Assembly (NCBI RefSeq): GCF_024435355.1
Contig: NZ_JAMJWG010000025.1
Span: forward strand, 80,835 to 144,834
Length of the DNA stretch: 64,000 nucleotides
Direction: 5' to 3'
DNA from: Streptomyces odontomachi
Lineage (GTDB): Bacteria > Actinomycetota > Actinomycetes > Streptomycetales > Streptomycetaceae
How positions within the stretch are numbered: position 1 is the stretch's first letter; each line of letters begins with the position of its first letter. Made by a program: the position numbers and the translations under genes. The notes beneath the pieces were generated by a model that saw nothing but the letters and a program-made list of their open reading frames with translations, was not told where the DNA came from and did no database searches. Shown piece after piece: positions 17,206-25,296 of the stretch.

Positions 17206-17397
17206 CTACAGCAGGTGGTCGGCTTTGCCGGCCTTGATCTCGGTGACGAGGGTGCGCAGGGCTTCGAGGGAGTCGGTGAGGTAGTGGTCCTCCTGGCCGG
17301 CTACGGCTATGTAGGCGTTGCCGTCGGCGTCGGTGCCGAGACGGAAGCAGTTGCTTCCGTCGGCGCAGAAAGGCACTTCCCAGGTGATGTCGGGCAT
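17206..17397 (-). CDS. DUF397-like small protein (partner of the XRE regulator)
   Basis: 63 residues, nine bases after the stop of the XRE-DUF5753 gene and on the same strand, so almost certainly cotranscribed. It has the GSNCFRLGTD...AYIAVAGQED...DS...L..IKAGK pattern of DUF397-type proteins: a conserved Ser-Asn-Cys near the N-terminus and a C-terminal helix ending in IKAG. Such proteins (BldB/WhiJ-associated in Streptomyces) are thought to bind the neighbouring DUF5753 regulator and modulate its DNA binding. That function is from the family, not from this sequence. Confidence 0.85.
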   Translation of the reverse strand: MPDITWEVPFCADGSNCFRLGTDADGNAYIAVAGQEDHYLTDSLEALRTLVTEIKAGKADHLL

Positions 17398-17406
17398 GAG
17401 GTCTCC

Positions 17407-18258
17407 TCAGAGGTTGCTGGCGATGGCGTGGATAAGGTCCCGGGATTCCTCGGGACTCAACGAGTGTTCGTCCATCCAGGAAAGGTAAGAACGGTACTTT
17501 GCGAGCTGGGATTCCGCGTAGGTGAACTCGGGCCTGCGTGTCGAGTCCAGTTGAACGGTGTCGAGTTGCGGTACGGCGCCTTCGGCGTAGCCGAGCGCAT
17601 GTCCCGAGCCCGGGAAGCCCGCGCAACTGGTGGGAATGACGCGCACGGTGATGTTGGGGCGCTCTGACATGATGCAGAGGTACCGGAGTTGCGTCTGAGC
17701 GACTTTGCTTCCACCGAACGGGATACGAATGGCCGCTTCGTGAACGTAGGCGATGTAGTCGAGCGAGACGGGTGGGTCCAGAACCTGCTGCCGTTCCAAT
17801 CTGAACTTCACGCGCAACTCGATCTCAAGACGAGACATGGGCGGCAGCCCCACGCTGAATACGGCTCGTGCATAGTCCTCCGTGTGCAGCATGCCCGGCA
17901 GGTGAACGATCTGTCCGGTACGGAGACGCTTGGCATGCCATTCGAACTCGGCAATGTCGAGTAGTTCCGCGGGCAGAGTTCCACGGTACTGCTCCCACCA
18001 ACCGGGCTCGGACTCCTCGGCCATCGCCGCCAACGCCTCGATGTACGCATCGTCCGAGCAGTCGTAGTTGTTGGCCAGGGTGCGTACGCGCGCTGCGCTG
18101 ATGACCCGAGTACCCGCCTCCATATTGTTGATCTTGGCACGGTCCAACCCGAGCAGGCTGGCCGCATACTGCGTACTCATGCCTGCCGCAATGCGGAGTT
18201 TGCGCATCTCGGCACCGAGGCGCTGCTGCCGCTCCGTGGGTGCGCTTCGCATCGACAT
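17407..18258 (-). CDS. XRE-family regulator with DUF5753 sensor domain (WhiJ/AbaA-like)
   Basis: 283 residues from the ATG at 18258, preceded by GGAGG at seven bases. A longer frame lacks this ribosome site. Residues ~8-62 are a helix-turn-helix (LGAEMRKLRIAAGMSTQYAASLLG...INNMEAG). Residues ~100-275 are the DUF5753 domain (WWEQYRGTL, LRTGQIVHLPGMLHTEDYARAV, RLERQQVL, ITVRVIPTSCAGFPG). Together with the DUF397-like gene behind it and the divergent ATPase gene in front, it reproduces the whiJ/abaA-like regulatory locus found many times per Streptomyces genome. These regulators usually control local genes and sometimes development or antibiotics. Two palindromes in the 255 bp divergent region are candidate operators. 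Confidence 0.92.
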   Translation of the reverse strand: MSMRSAPTERQQRLGAEMRKLRIAAGMSTQYAASLLGLDRAKINNMEAGTRVISAARVRTLANNYDCSDDAYIEALAAMAEESEPGWWEQYRGTLPAELLDIAEFEWHAKRLRTGQIVHLPGMLHTEDYARAVFSVGLPPMSRLEIELRVKFRLERQQVLDPPVSLDYIAYVHEAAIRIPFGGSKVAQTQLRYLCIMSERPNITVRVIPTSCAGFPGSGHALGYAEGAVPQLDTVQLDSTRRPEFTYAESQLAKYRSYLSWMDEHSLSPEESRDLIHAIASNL

Positions 18259-18320
18259 GCGGTCCCCTCCACTTGACCCGGCCGGATCTGCCGCGTCCAA
18301 GAATCGTGCCGAACCCGATC

Positions 18321-18390
18321 GTGGCAATGTGCCACTGAAACAGTAGCGCGGCGCCTAACCGTCCGCTAGCGTTCCGTTACGCGCACGCTA
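18321..18390. promoter_or_regulatory. two palindromes in the divergent regulator/ATPase promoter region
   Basis: GTGGCA-ATG-TGCCAC at 18321-18335 is a perfect dyad. TAGCGT at 18367-18372 and ACGCTA at 18385-18390 form a second one with 12 bases between. Both lie between the divergent XRE gene (start 18258) and ATPase gene (start 18514). They are candidate binding sites for the XRE-DUF5753 protein. Confidence 0.6.
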
Positions 18391-18513
18391 CACACCGCAA
18401 CGCCGGAAGCGCGCCACGCGGGCATGCCCGCCTGCCCTGGGCGGGCGCGCCCGCGGCCAGGGCGGTAGGCCACCGGCGACCTCGATCCCTCCACCACAGC
18501 AATGGAGCTCGCC

Positions 18514-18927
18514 ATGCCCGACATTCCCGCCGTCCCCGCACACTGGCGCTTCCCCGCCCGCCCCGCCTCCGCGCGGCGGGCCCGGCACGCCGTCACCGAG
18601 TCGCTGCCGCACGTTCACCGGCGCCACCTCGGCGACAACCTGGGCCTGTTGACCTCGGAGCTGGTGACCAATGCCCTCCGGCACGGGGCCTGCCGCGAGG
18701 ACGAGGACCTCATCGAACTCGTTCTCTGGCCGGCCGACGGACACTACTGGCTCGCCGTCTCCGACCCCGGCGCCGGAAAGCCCGTACTGGCCCACCCGGA
18801 CGCGGACTCCGAGAACGGCCGGGGTCTGATCCTCGTCGACCATCTCGCCGCCGCCTGGACCGTCCGGCCCCGCCCCACGTGCGGAACATCCGTGATCGCG
18901 GGCCTCTCATTCCAGCAGGGTGGTTGA
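18514..18927 (+). CDS. anti-sigma-factor-like HATPase (RsbW/SpoIIAB-type)
   Basis: 137 residues from the ATG at 18514, which has GGAG six bases upstream; an ATG at 18502 would add four residues. The GHKL ATP-binding elements are present: N-box LTSELVTNALRHG, G1-like VSDPGAGKP, and ENGRGLILVDHLA followed by GTSVIA. It is a short, stand-alone ATPase domain without membrane or sensor parts, as in RsbW/SpoIIAB-type anti-sigma kinases. Proteins of this kind form the third member of abaA/whiJ-like loci with the divergent XRE-DUF5753 and DUF397-like genes. A partner-switching role is likely; no sigma factor or antagonist is encoded nearby. Confidence 0.88.
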   Translation: MPDIPAVPAHWRFPARPASARRARHAVTESLPHVHRRHLGDNLGLLTSELVTNALRHGACREDEDLIELVLWPADGHYWLAVSDPGAGKPVLAHPDADSENGRGLILVDHLAAAWTVRPRPTCGTSVIAGLSFQQGG

Positions 18928-18969
18928 CCTGGGAGTGGTCGGCCGGGAGGGTGCGGAAGGCCGGGAGGC

Positions 18970-21900
18970 TCAGGCCGTCTCGTCGTCGATGTTCTCCTCC
19001 CGGCGGATCATCCGCCAGGCCGCCCGGCGGGCACTCTGGTTGAGCGACTGCTTGAAGCTTTCGTCATGGCTGAAGTACTGGCGTCCCATGTCGGCGATGG
19101 TGTCGATGTGTTCGGCCATCTTGTCCTCGAAGACCTCGTCGAAGACGAGCCCGAAGTTCTCCTCGTCGTTGACGGCCGCCGCGCGGACCTTCGGGTCCGC
19201 CTTGGCCTCCGAGAACGGCGTGATCACGTCCTGTTCGGTGAAGTCGGTGCCGAACTTGTCGTTGAACTTCTCGATCAGCTCAGACAGAAGCGATTTCTCG
19301 TGCTCCTTGGTGCCTCCCGCACCTTCGCCGAAACCTCGGAGCTCGGCCGGTCCCTCGGCGGTCAGGGAGAGGTCGTGTTCGCCGGTCCTCTGCACGCGCA
19401 GATGGCTGAGGTCGACGTCGCCTATGTCCACGCCGCCGTCCCCGCGTCGCGGCAGGCGGTTGAGCAGGTGGCGGCCGTACAGGTAGAGGCATTCGAGGTC
19501 GGCGTCGCGGTAGGGCACGATCTGCGAGAGGAAACCGTATTTCCGCACGTAGTCGTTGAGGTCCGCGCGGAACTGCTCGGCGGCTTCGCGGGCATCCTCG
19601 TCCGGGTCACCCGCCTCGTCCTTGCGGTCCAGCAGCTCGGCGAACCGATCGACGGCGGGGCCGAGGTGCCGGTACAGCTCGGCGTGCAGCTTCTCCCAGC
19701 GGGCCGCCGAGCCCGCCGCCTTCTCCTCGGCCGTCAGATAGGCGTCGGCGAAGTCCCGCATCTCGTCCTCGACGAGGATGTCGGGCTGCATGACCCGGCT
19801 CTGCGCGGTGTAGAGGAGGTTGGGGTCGGAGGGGAGGGTGTTCGCCTCCTCGAAGTACGGGCGGAAGGACTCCTTGATGTCCTCGGCGTCGTTGACGAAG
19901 TCCAGAACGGCCAGGTCCGCCTGCGACTTGCGGTCGGCGGTACGGTTCAGACGGGAGAGGGTCTGGACGGCATTGATGCCCGCGAGTTTCTTGTTCACGT
20001 ACATCGTGGTGAGCAGCGGCTGGTCGAAGCCGGTCTGGTACTTCTCGGCGACGACCAGGATGCGGTACTCGCGCTGCGTCGCCCTCCCGCCGGTGCGCAC
20101 GGCCTTGTCGTCCTTGCGCGTGTACGCGAACGCCTTCGGCAGCGCGGACTCGGCCAGGCCGCCGTTCTCCTTCGGCTCGGTCGTCTCCTCGCCGTCGTAC
20201 GTGAGGCTTCCGGAGAACGCGACCAGGACGCCGGGGTCGGGATACGCGCGGTCGTCGATGTACTTCCTGATCGCACGGGCCATCTGCACGGCACTGTGCC
20301 GGGACGCCGTCACCACCATGGCCTTGGCGCGCCCGCCGAGCCTGCCGGCGGTGTGGGTGCGGAAGTGCTCGACGACCACCTGTGCCTGCTGCGCCACGGT
20401 GGAGTCGTGCGTGAGGGCGTACCGGGCGAGCAGCGGGTTCGCCTTGGAGGGGTCCACCTCGCGCTCGTCCGGGTTCTTGTTCACCAGCTTCCAGTACGTG
20501 TTGTACGTGACGTAGGTGCGCAGGGGGTCGAGGATGAAGCCTTCCTCGATGGCCTGGCGCATCGAGTACGTGTGGAAGGGGAGGTACGTCGGCTTGCCGT
20601 TGACGTTCTCCAGGGTGCCGAAGAGTTCGAGCGTCTTGGCCTTGGGTGTGGCGGTGAACGCGAAGTAGGAGAGGTTGGAGGCCTTGCTGCGCTGGACGGC
20701 CTTCCTGCGGAGCTTGGCACCGGTGGTCGCCGCCGCTGCCTGTTCGGTGGCCCCCGGCTCATCGGAGTCCGAGTCCAGGCCCATGTCACGCAGTGCCGCG
20801 CGGACGTCCGTGGCCGCGCCGCCGGACTGCGAGGAGTGCGCCTCGTCCACGATGATCGCGAAGTTATGGCCCTGGATCTCGGTGGGGTTGCGGCGCAGGT
20901 AGTCGATGAGGGCCGGGAAGGTGTGCAGCGTAACCGTGATGATCTTCCCGGTCTCGCGGGACAGCGCCTTGGCAAGCTGGTCGGACTTGGCCCCGTGCTT
21001 CTCGTCGATCTTCACGACCAGACCGGCGGTCTTCTCGAAACTGCCGACGGTCTCCCGGAGCTGAGCGTCGAGATTGCGCCGGTCCGTGATGATGACGACC
21101 TTGTCGAATACGGGCGCGCCCGGTTTGAGCCCGGCAGCCATAGCGTCGGGGTCGATCTCGGTCGGGTCGGTGGGCGTGTGCAGTGACGAGAGGCGGTGGG
21201 CCAGCCATCCGATGGTGTTCGACTTGCCGGAGCCGGCGGAGGCCATGCCGAGGTAGTTGTGACCGGCGCCGTGGCGGGACGCGTGGTCGGCGAGCTTCTT
21301 GACGATGTCCCACTGGTGGTAACGCGGGAAGATCAGCTTCTTCCGCGTCCGCCCGTCCGGCCCCTTCTCCTTGCTGAGGTGCACGAACCGCTCGATCAGA
21401 TCCAGCCAGGTGTCCCGCTCCCAGATCTGCTCCCACAGGTACGAGGTCGCGTAGGTCCCGGGGACGGTGGGCGGCGGGTTCCCTGCGCCGCCGGGCTCCC
21501 CCGGGCCTTCCGACCCGGTGTTGAACGGCAGGAACCGCGTCGGCTTGCCCCGCAGCTCCGGCGCGACGAACACCAGGTCCGTGTCGATGGCGAAGTTCGC
21601 AATCACGCGCCGCGTGAAGATCAGCTCGGTGGGGTCGCGGTCGGTGCGGTACTGCTCCTTGGCGGCTTCCACACCCTGGCGCGTGAGGGCGTTCTTCAAC
21701 TCGGCGGTCGCCAGTGGAATCCCGTTGAGGAAGAGGGTGAGGTCGAGGCGCTTTCCCTTGTCCGCCTGCTTGGCGGCGTACTCCAGCTCCTTGACGAAGG
21801 TCAGCCGGTTCTTCCGGTAGTCGTCCAGGACCGCGTCCGACGCGACGAGCGACGGCTTGAAGTACGCGAGCCTGATCAGGACGCCGTGGTCCTTCACACC

Positions 21901-22170
21901 CTTGCGGAGTACGTCCAGTACTCCATCGGTTCCGATCGCCTGGTCCACGCGCTTGGCGAACCCGGCCTGGGCGGTGTTGGGGTCCCCGCCGTAGAGGGCG
22001 ATCAGCTCACTCCAGTCATCGGCTTGTGTCTTGCCGATGAACTCGAACAGCTGGGCGGTGTCCAGGCCGAGGTGGGGGCGGTAGTCCTGCCGGTTTCCTT
22101 CACGCCAGCCGCGCTTCTTCATGGCGGCGGCTATGGCGTTCCCGAAGGTTGCTTCGTCGTGCACGGGCAT
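18970..22170 (-). CDS. hsdR: type I restriction endonuclease subunit R
   Basis: 1066 residues, usual for HsdR. The N-terminal nuclease domain carries Asp143 and Glu157-x-Lys159 (LDLTLFLNGIPLATAELKN), the PD-(D/E)xK pattern. The SF2 translocase part has Walker A ASAGSGKSNT near residue 310, a DEAH box followed by SSQSGG, and later motor motifs (AEKYQTGFDQPLL, QTLSRLNR). The C-terminal helical region ends in EENIDDETA. It would cut foreign DNA after ATP-driven translocation when bound to the HsdM/HsdS complex. It is the last gene of the island operon and starts six bases after the DUF4276 gene, so the accessory pair is inserted between hsdS and hsdR. Confidence 0.97.
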   Translation of the reverse strand: MPVHDEATFGNAIAAAMKKRGWREGNRQDYRPHLGLDTAQLFEFIGKTQADDWSELIALYGGDPNTAQAGFAKRVDQAIGTDGVLDVLRKGVKDHGVLIRLAYFKPSLVASDAVLDDYRKNRLTFVKELEYAAKQADKGKRLDLTLFLNGIPLATAELKNALTRQGVEAAKEQYRTDRDPTELIFTRRVIANFAIDTDLVFVAPELRGKPTRFLPFNTGSEGPGEPGGAGNPPPTVPGTYATSYLWEQIWERDTWLDLIERFVHLSKEKGPDGRTRKKLIFPRYHQWDIVKKLADHASRHGAGHNYLGMASAGSGKSNTIGWLAHRLSSLHTPTDPTEIDPDAMAAGLKPGAPVFDKVVIITDRRNLDAQLRETVGSFEKTAGLVVKIDEKHGAKSDQLAKALSRETGKIITVTLHTFPALIDYLRRNPTEIQGHNFAIIVDEAHSSQSGGAATDVRAALRDMGLDSDSDEPGATEQAAAATTGAKLRRKAVQRSKASNLSYFAFTATPKAKTLELFGTLENVNGKPTYLPFHTYSMRQAIEEGFILDPLRTYVTYNTYWKLVNKNPDEREVDPSKANPLLARYALTHDSTVAQQAQVVVEHFRTHTAGRLGGRAKAMVVTASRHSAVQMARAIRKYIDDRAYPDPGVLVAFSGSLTYDGEETTEPKENGGLAESALPKAFAYTRKDDKAVRTGGRATQREYRILVVAEKYQTGFDQPLLTTMYVNKKLAGINAVQTLSRLNRTADRKSQADLAVLDFVNDAEDIKESFRPYFEEANTLPSDPNLLYTAQSRVMQPDILVEDEMRDFADAYLTAEEKAAGSAARWEKLHAELYRHLGPAVDRFAELLDRKDEAGDPDEDAREAAEQFRADLNDYVRKYGFLSQIVPYRDADLECLYLYGRHLLNRLPRRGDGGVDIGDVDLSHLRVQRTGEHDLSLTAEGPAELRGFGEGAGGTKEHEKSLLSELIEKFNDKFGTDFTEQDVITPFSEAKADPKVRAAAVNDEENFGLVFDEVFEDKMAEHIDTIADMGRQYFSHDESFKQSLNQSARRAAWRMIRREENIDDETA

Positions 22171-22176
22171 GAGCGG

Positions 22177-22791
22177 TCATTCCCCCCGCTTTCCGGTGAT
22201 CAGGTAGCCGATGTCACGGCAGAACTTGTCGAAGGAGAGTGAGTTGGCGCGAGCGAGGTCGAGATCGATGACGTCGGCCAGTGCCGCCTGGTCCACACGC
22301 GGGCGGTACCGCACCCCGTCGCGCCGGTGGTGGGTCAGCCAGCCCTTGCAGTCGCGTAACGTCTCGCTGTTGGCCGGGACCTCCAAGTGCTCGGCGAGCC
22401 CGGCCCGGCCGCCGAGGGACGGCGCCGACGCGAGGAACCACGCCTCGAACTCCCGGTTCGCCAATACGACGGCCGTGCGGCGGTCCGGCCGGGTGGCTTC
22501 GGCCCGGGCCAGCAACGAGGGCCCGAGGCTTGCCGGGCAGTCGTCGTCGGCGTCGATGACGACCAGGATGCCGCCCGGGTGGTCGGCGGGCACGCGGCGG
22601 GCCTGAGCCTCCACGGCGGCTTCCAGGCCGCCCGGTCGGACCAGCCTGCCGCGGTCGACCAGGAAGGGCGGCTGGATGTCCGCGTCCCAGATCTGCGCCT
22701 CGTACATCAGCCGTCGGAGGAGGACGGGCAGTGCGCTGATCTCGCCCTCGCCCTCGACGACGGAGGCGATCGTGGCCCTCGGGTGGTTCAC
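22177..22791 (-). CDS. DUF4276-family TOPRIM-like protein (defence accessory)
   Basis: 204 residues; the GTG start overlaps the ATPase stop (GTGA). The N-terminal ASVVEGEGE...LPVLLRRL and the central ILVVIDADDDCP segment (residues ~74-86) give the Glu plus Asp-x-Asp pattern of a TOPRIM-like nuclease fold. REFEAWFLAS is typical of DUF4276. Proteins of this family pair with AAA/OLD-type ATPases in abortive-infection modules comparable to AbiL, PARIS or Rlo. The likely role is an effector nuclease released or activated by the ATPase on phage infection. It lies between the ATPase gene and hsdR in one operon. Effector function is inferred from the fold and partner. Confidence 0.8.
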   Translation of the reverse strand: MNHPRATIASVVEGEGEISALPVLLRRLMYEAQIWDADIQPPFLVDRGRLVRPGGLEAAVEAQARRVPADHPGGILVVIDADDDCPASLGPSLLARAEATRPDRRTAVVLANREFEAWFLASAPSLGGRAGLAEHLEVPANSETLRDCKGWLTHHRRDGVRYRPRVDQAALADVIDLDLARANSLSFDKFCRDIGYLITGKRGE

Positions 22792-24029
22792 TCCTCGTCC
22801 TCCGGCTGCTCGTCGGGCTGGGTGAGAGGTTCGACCACCGGGCGCAGCTGGTCGGAGCGCAGGAGTTCGGCCGTGGTCGCCAGGCCATCGGCGACGATCG
22901 ACCGGCTCACGGGGTCCACTTCGCCGATCACCGTCACGCCGTGCTCGGCGGCGACCACGCGGATGGCCGACAGATCGGCCTCCTTGCGGTCGAACAGCTC
23001 CGCGCTCTGCGTGGTGGCGAGGACCTGTACGTACTCACTCGCTTCCGTGAGCGCGTCGTAGAGGGCTCCGGCGGCAAGCGGGTGCAGGGCGAGTTCGGGC
23101 TCTTCGACGGCGATCAGCGGAATCCAGCCTTCCCGGGCTTCAGGCTGGAAGAGGGCGGTCAGCAGACCGATGGCGCGGATAGTCCCCTCCGACATGGACT
23201 CAGCCCGGAACACGTGCGGTTCGGCCTCACCGTCGGTGGCGAAGCTGATCCGTGCCGCGATGTAGTCAGCGGAGGGGTCCGTGGGACCGACCTCCACGAC
23301 TCCGGGCACGACCACCCCCAGGTACTGCGAGAGGCGGTCACGCTCCTGATCCCCGAGTGCGGCCAGAGCTGGACCGAGCTCGCTGCCGTTCTCACCGAGA
23401 GCTCCGGCGGTCGGTGTGTTCGGGCTGGCCTTGCGGAGATGGGACAGGTCAGGGCTGTAGAAGAACATCTCCGTGAGAGCCGAGTGAAGCTCGGTAAAAG
23501 GCTCTGCCTCACTCATTCGCGAAAGTTCCAACAGCTTGTGACGGCGCCCCTTCCCCGTGCGGTCGCGCATCAGGAAGTGCTTGGTTTTTGCCTGGCCCCC
23601 GTCGCCAGGGTGGCGCATCTCGCAGAACTCCCGCTGGATACGGACACCGGGCCCCGCGTCGTGCCCCGCCCCGGGGGCGATCGACGGCGCGAGAGTTACC
23701 TCGTACTGCCCCACCCAGGGATTTGCCTCGGGAGTGGTCGCCGACAGGTGAAATTCCAGCCCGATCGTGCAGGATGTCGCCGACTCAGGCACCCTGCGCA
23801 GCACCTCCGTCCATCCGCCGCGCGTCGCCACGGCTTCGGCCGGAGATTTCACCAGCGCGTCACGGATGAAGCGCAGGGCGTCCAGGAAGTTCGACTTGCC
23901 TGCGGCATTCAGCCCGAGCAGGACGGTGAACCGGCCGAGCTTCACGTCGCAATGGGCGATGGATTTGAAGTTGTCGATCCGGACACGAGTGAGGAACGGC
24001 ATCGGGCGATGGGGCGCGGCGGGACTCAT
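22788..24029 (-). CDS. AAA/OLD-like ATPase (restriction-linked defence component)
   Basis: 413 residues. The N-terminus reads RVRIDNFKSIAHCDVKLGRFTVLLG with Walker A GLNAAGKS at 39-46, typical of ABC-type AAA ATPases of the OLD/RecF group. Further on are the signature-like SMSEGTIRAIGLL and Walker B LIAVEEPELALHP, followed by ATTQSAELFD. There is no C-terminal TOPRIM domain; that activity appears to be supplied by the overlapping DUF4276 gene, giving a two-protein equivalent of OLD. It starts seven bases after hsdS. ATPases in this position within hsd operons have been called Rlo (restriction-linked) proteins. It is expected to sense phage or DNA damage and control the partner nuclease. Confidence 0.88.
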   Translation of the reverse strand: MSPAAPHRPMPFLTRVRIDNFKSIAHCDVKLGRFTVLLGLNAAGKSNFLDALRFIRDALVKSPAEAVATRGGWTEVLRRVPESATSCTIGLEFHLSATTPEANPWVGQYEVTLAPSIAPGAGHDAGPGVRIQREFCEMRHPGDGGQAKTKHFLMRDRTGKGRRHKLLELSRMSEAEPFTELHSALTEMFFYSPDLSHLRKASPNTPTAGALGENGSELGPALAALGDQERDRLSQYLGVVVPGVVEVGPTDPSADYIAARISFATDGEAEPHVFRAESMSEGTIRAIGLLTALFQPEAREGWIPLIAVEEPELALHPLAAGALYDALTEASEYVQVLATTQSAELFDRKEADLSAIRVVAAEHGVTVIGEVDPVSRSIVADGLATTAELLRSDQLRPVVEPLTQPDEQPEDEE

Positions 24030-24036
24030 GACGCAA

Positions 24037-25296
24037 TCATTCCTCGATCCCTCGTCCGCTGGCGGTGGACACGTCGATCTGACCGGTTACGGCGGCGGTG
24101 ATCAGGGCTTGGCGGCGCTCGGCGAGAAGGGTCTCCCTCATCCTGAAGAGATGGCTCCTACGGCTAAGTTGGTCTTCCGCTCTGGTCAAGTGGGACACAA
24201 TCCTCTGCTGCTTACCCAGGTCTGGGGTGGGAATCCTTAGACTCCTGATCAACTCTTGGCTAAGGTTAGGCTGACCGGCTCCTTGAGCAAGCATTACAAT
24301 TCCTTCTTTGTGTGCCCGGAACCAGTAGCGGGCGTACTGGGTAGAGATTTCTCCAACTGGAGATAGGACACAGCATGCTTGATTTACACATGCACTGTTC
24401 GTTAGCAATCCCACTTTCCCCTTGGTGGCGCCCTGTCCGTACATCGCAATCACCAAGGAGCCGGGACCGTGGAGCTTCAATGCGGGAAAGTCGACTATAG
24501 CCTTATTTGTGATCGTCTTTTCGCTTGATGTGACCTCTCCGTCGTTGAGGTCGCTACTGTTCACCCACCAGTAGGGGCCATCGAAGTACTCGGCGACCGT
24601 TGATGTGGGGGTCGTGCCGCTTCCTGTCATGAACTGGTGGCCCACCTTGAGGAGACTCCAGCCGGAGCTCATCTCAGGCATCCACGGGATCATTGTCGGC
24701 TTCACCTCGTCATTGGCTACCGTCGTCCAGAAGCGCATTTTCTCGTGAAATTGGTTCTGAAGGAGCGCTAGTTGACGAATGAATTTCTGCCTAAGGTCGT
24801 CTATGCGGGCGGTTTCGGCGTCGAGGAAGTCGGCGATGCGGCGCTGCTCTTCCTTATCCGGGAGCGTGATCGGAAGATTTCCGATGTCGGCCGCGTTGAT
24901 GGCCGGATAGCTTACGCCCACTGATCTAGCAACCACTTCGTCAATGAAGGTCTGAGATCGGCAATAATGGGCTAGGAATCGGCTGTCGATCTGGGTGCCC
25001 GCCTCCAGTACAGCGAATCCAGTCGAGAAGACCAGGGGTGCCGCGACGTCAGGCACCGCCGCGATGGCACGTAGGTAAGTTCGCACCGTTGACACGACAA
25101 CGGCACCAGCTGGCGCAAGACGGCGAGCTCGTGACGGAGCAGACTTGAAATCCATCTCCTCGTCAGGAATACTTATGCGACCAAGGTCATCAACTGCACC
25201 AATGTCGATATAGCGAAAACGAAAGTTCGACTCTGTATTTTCGGAGAGCACACTCCGGTTAATTCGAGTGACATCCTTAATCCTGAATGATGTCAC
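24037..25296 (-). CDS. hsdS: type I restriction-modification specificity subunit
   Basis: 419 residues; the GTG start overlaps the hsdM stop. It has two target-recognition domains (~1-140 and ~205-365), each followed by a conserved helical spacer: LPDKEEQRRIADFLDAETAR and TPDLGKQQRIVSHLTRAEDQ. The two half-sites of the recognition sequence cannot be read from the protein. Codon use differs clearly from the neighbours: rare ATA, AGG, CTA, CTT and ATT codons are frequent and A/T content is high, especially at 24240-25260. This indicates recent acquisition or exchange of the specificity gene within an otherwise typical high-GC operon. Confidence 0.97.
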   Translation of the reverse strand: MTSFRIKDVTRINRSVLSENTESNFRFRYIDIGAVDDLGRISIPDEEMDFKSAPSRARRLAPAGAVVVSTVRTYLRAIAAVPDVAAPLVFSTGFAVLEAGTQIDSRFLAHYCRSQTFIDEVVARSVGVSYPAINAADIGNLPITLPDKEEQRRIADFLDAETARIDDLRQKFIRQLALLQNQFHEKMRFWTTVANDEVKPTMIPWMPEMSSGWSLLKVGHQFMTGSGTTPTSTVAEYFDGPYWWVNSSDLNDGEVTSSEKTITNKAIVDFPALKLHGPGSLVIAMYGQGATKGKVGLLTNSACVNQACCVLSPVGEISTQYARYWFRAHKEGIVMLAQGAGQPNLSQELIRSLRIPTPDLGKQQRIVSHLTRAEDQLSRRSHLFRMRETLLAERRQALITAAVTGQIDVSTASGRGIEE

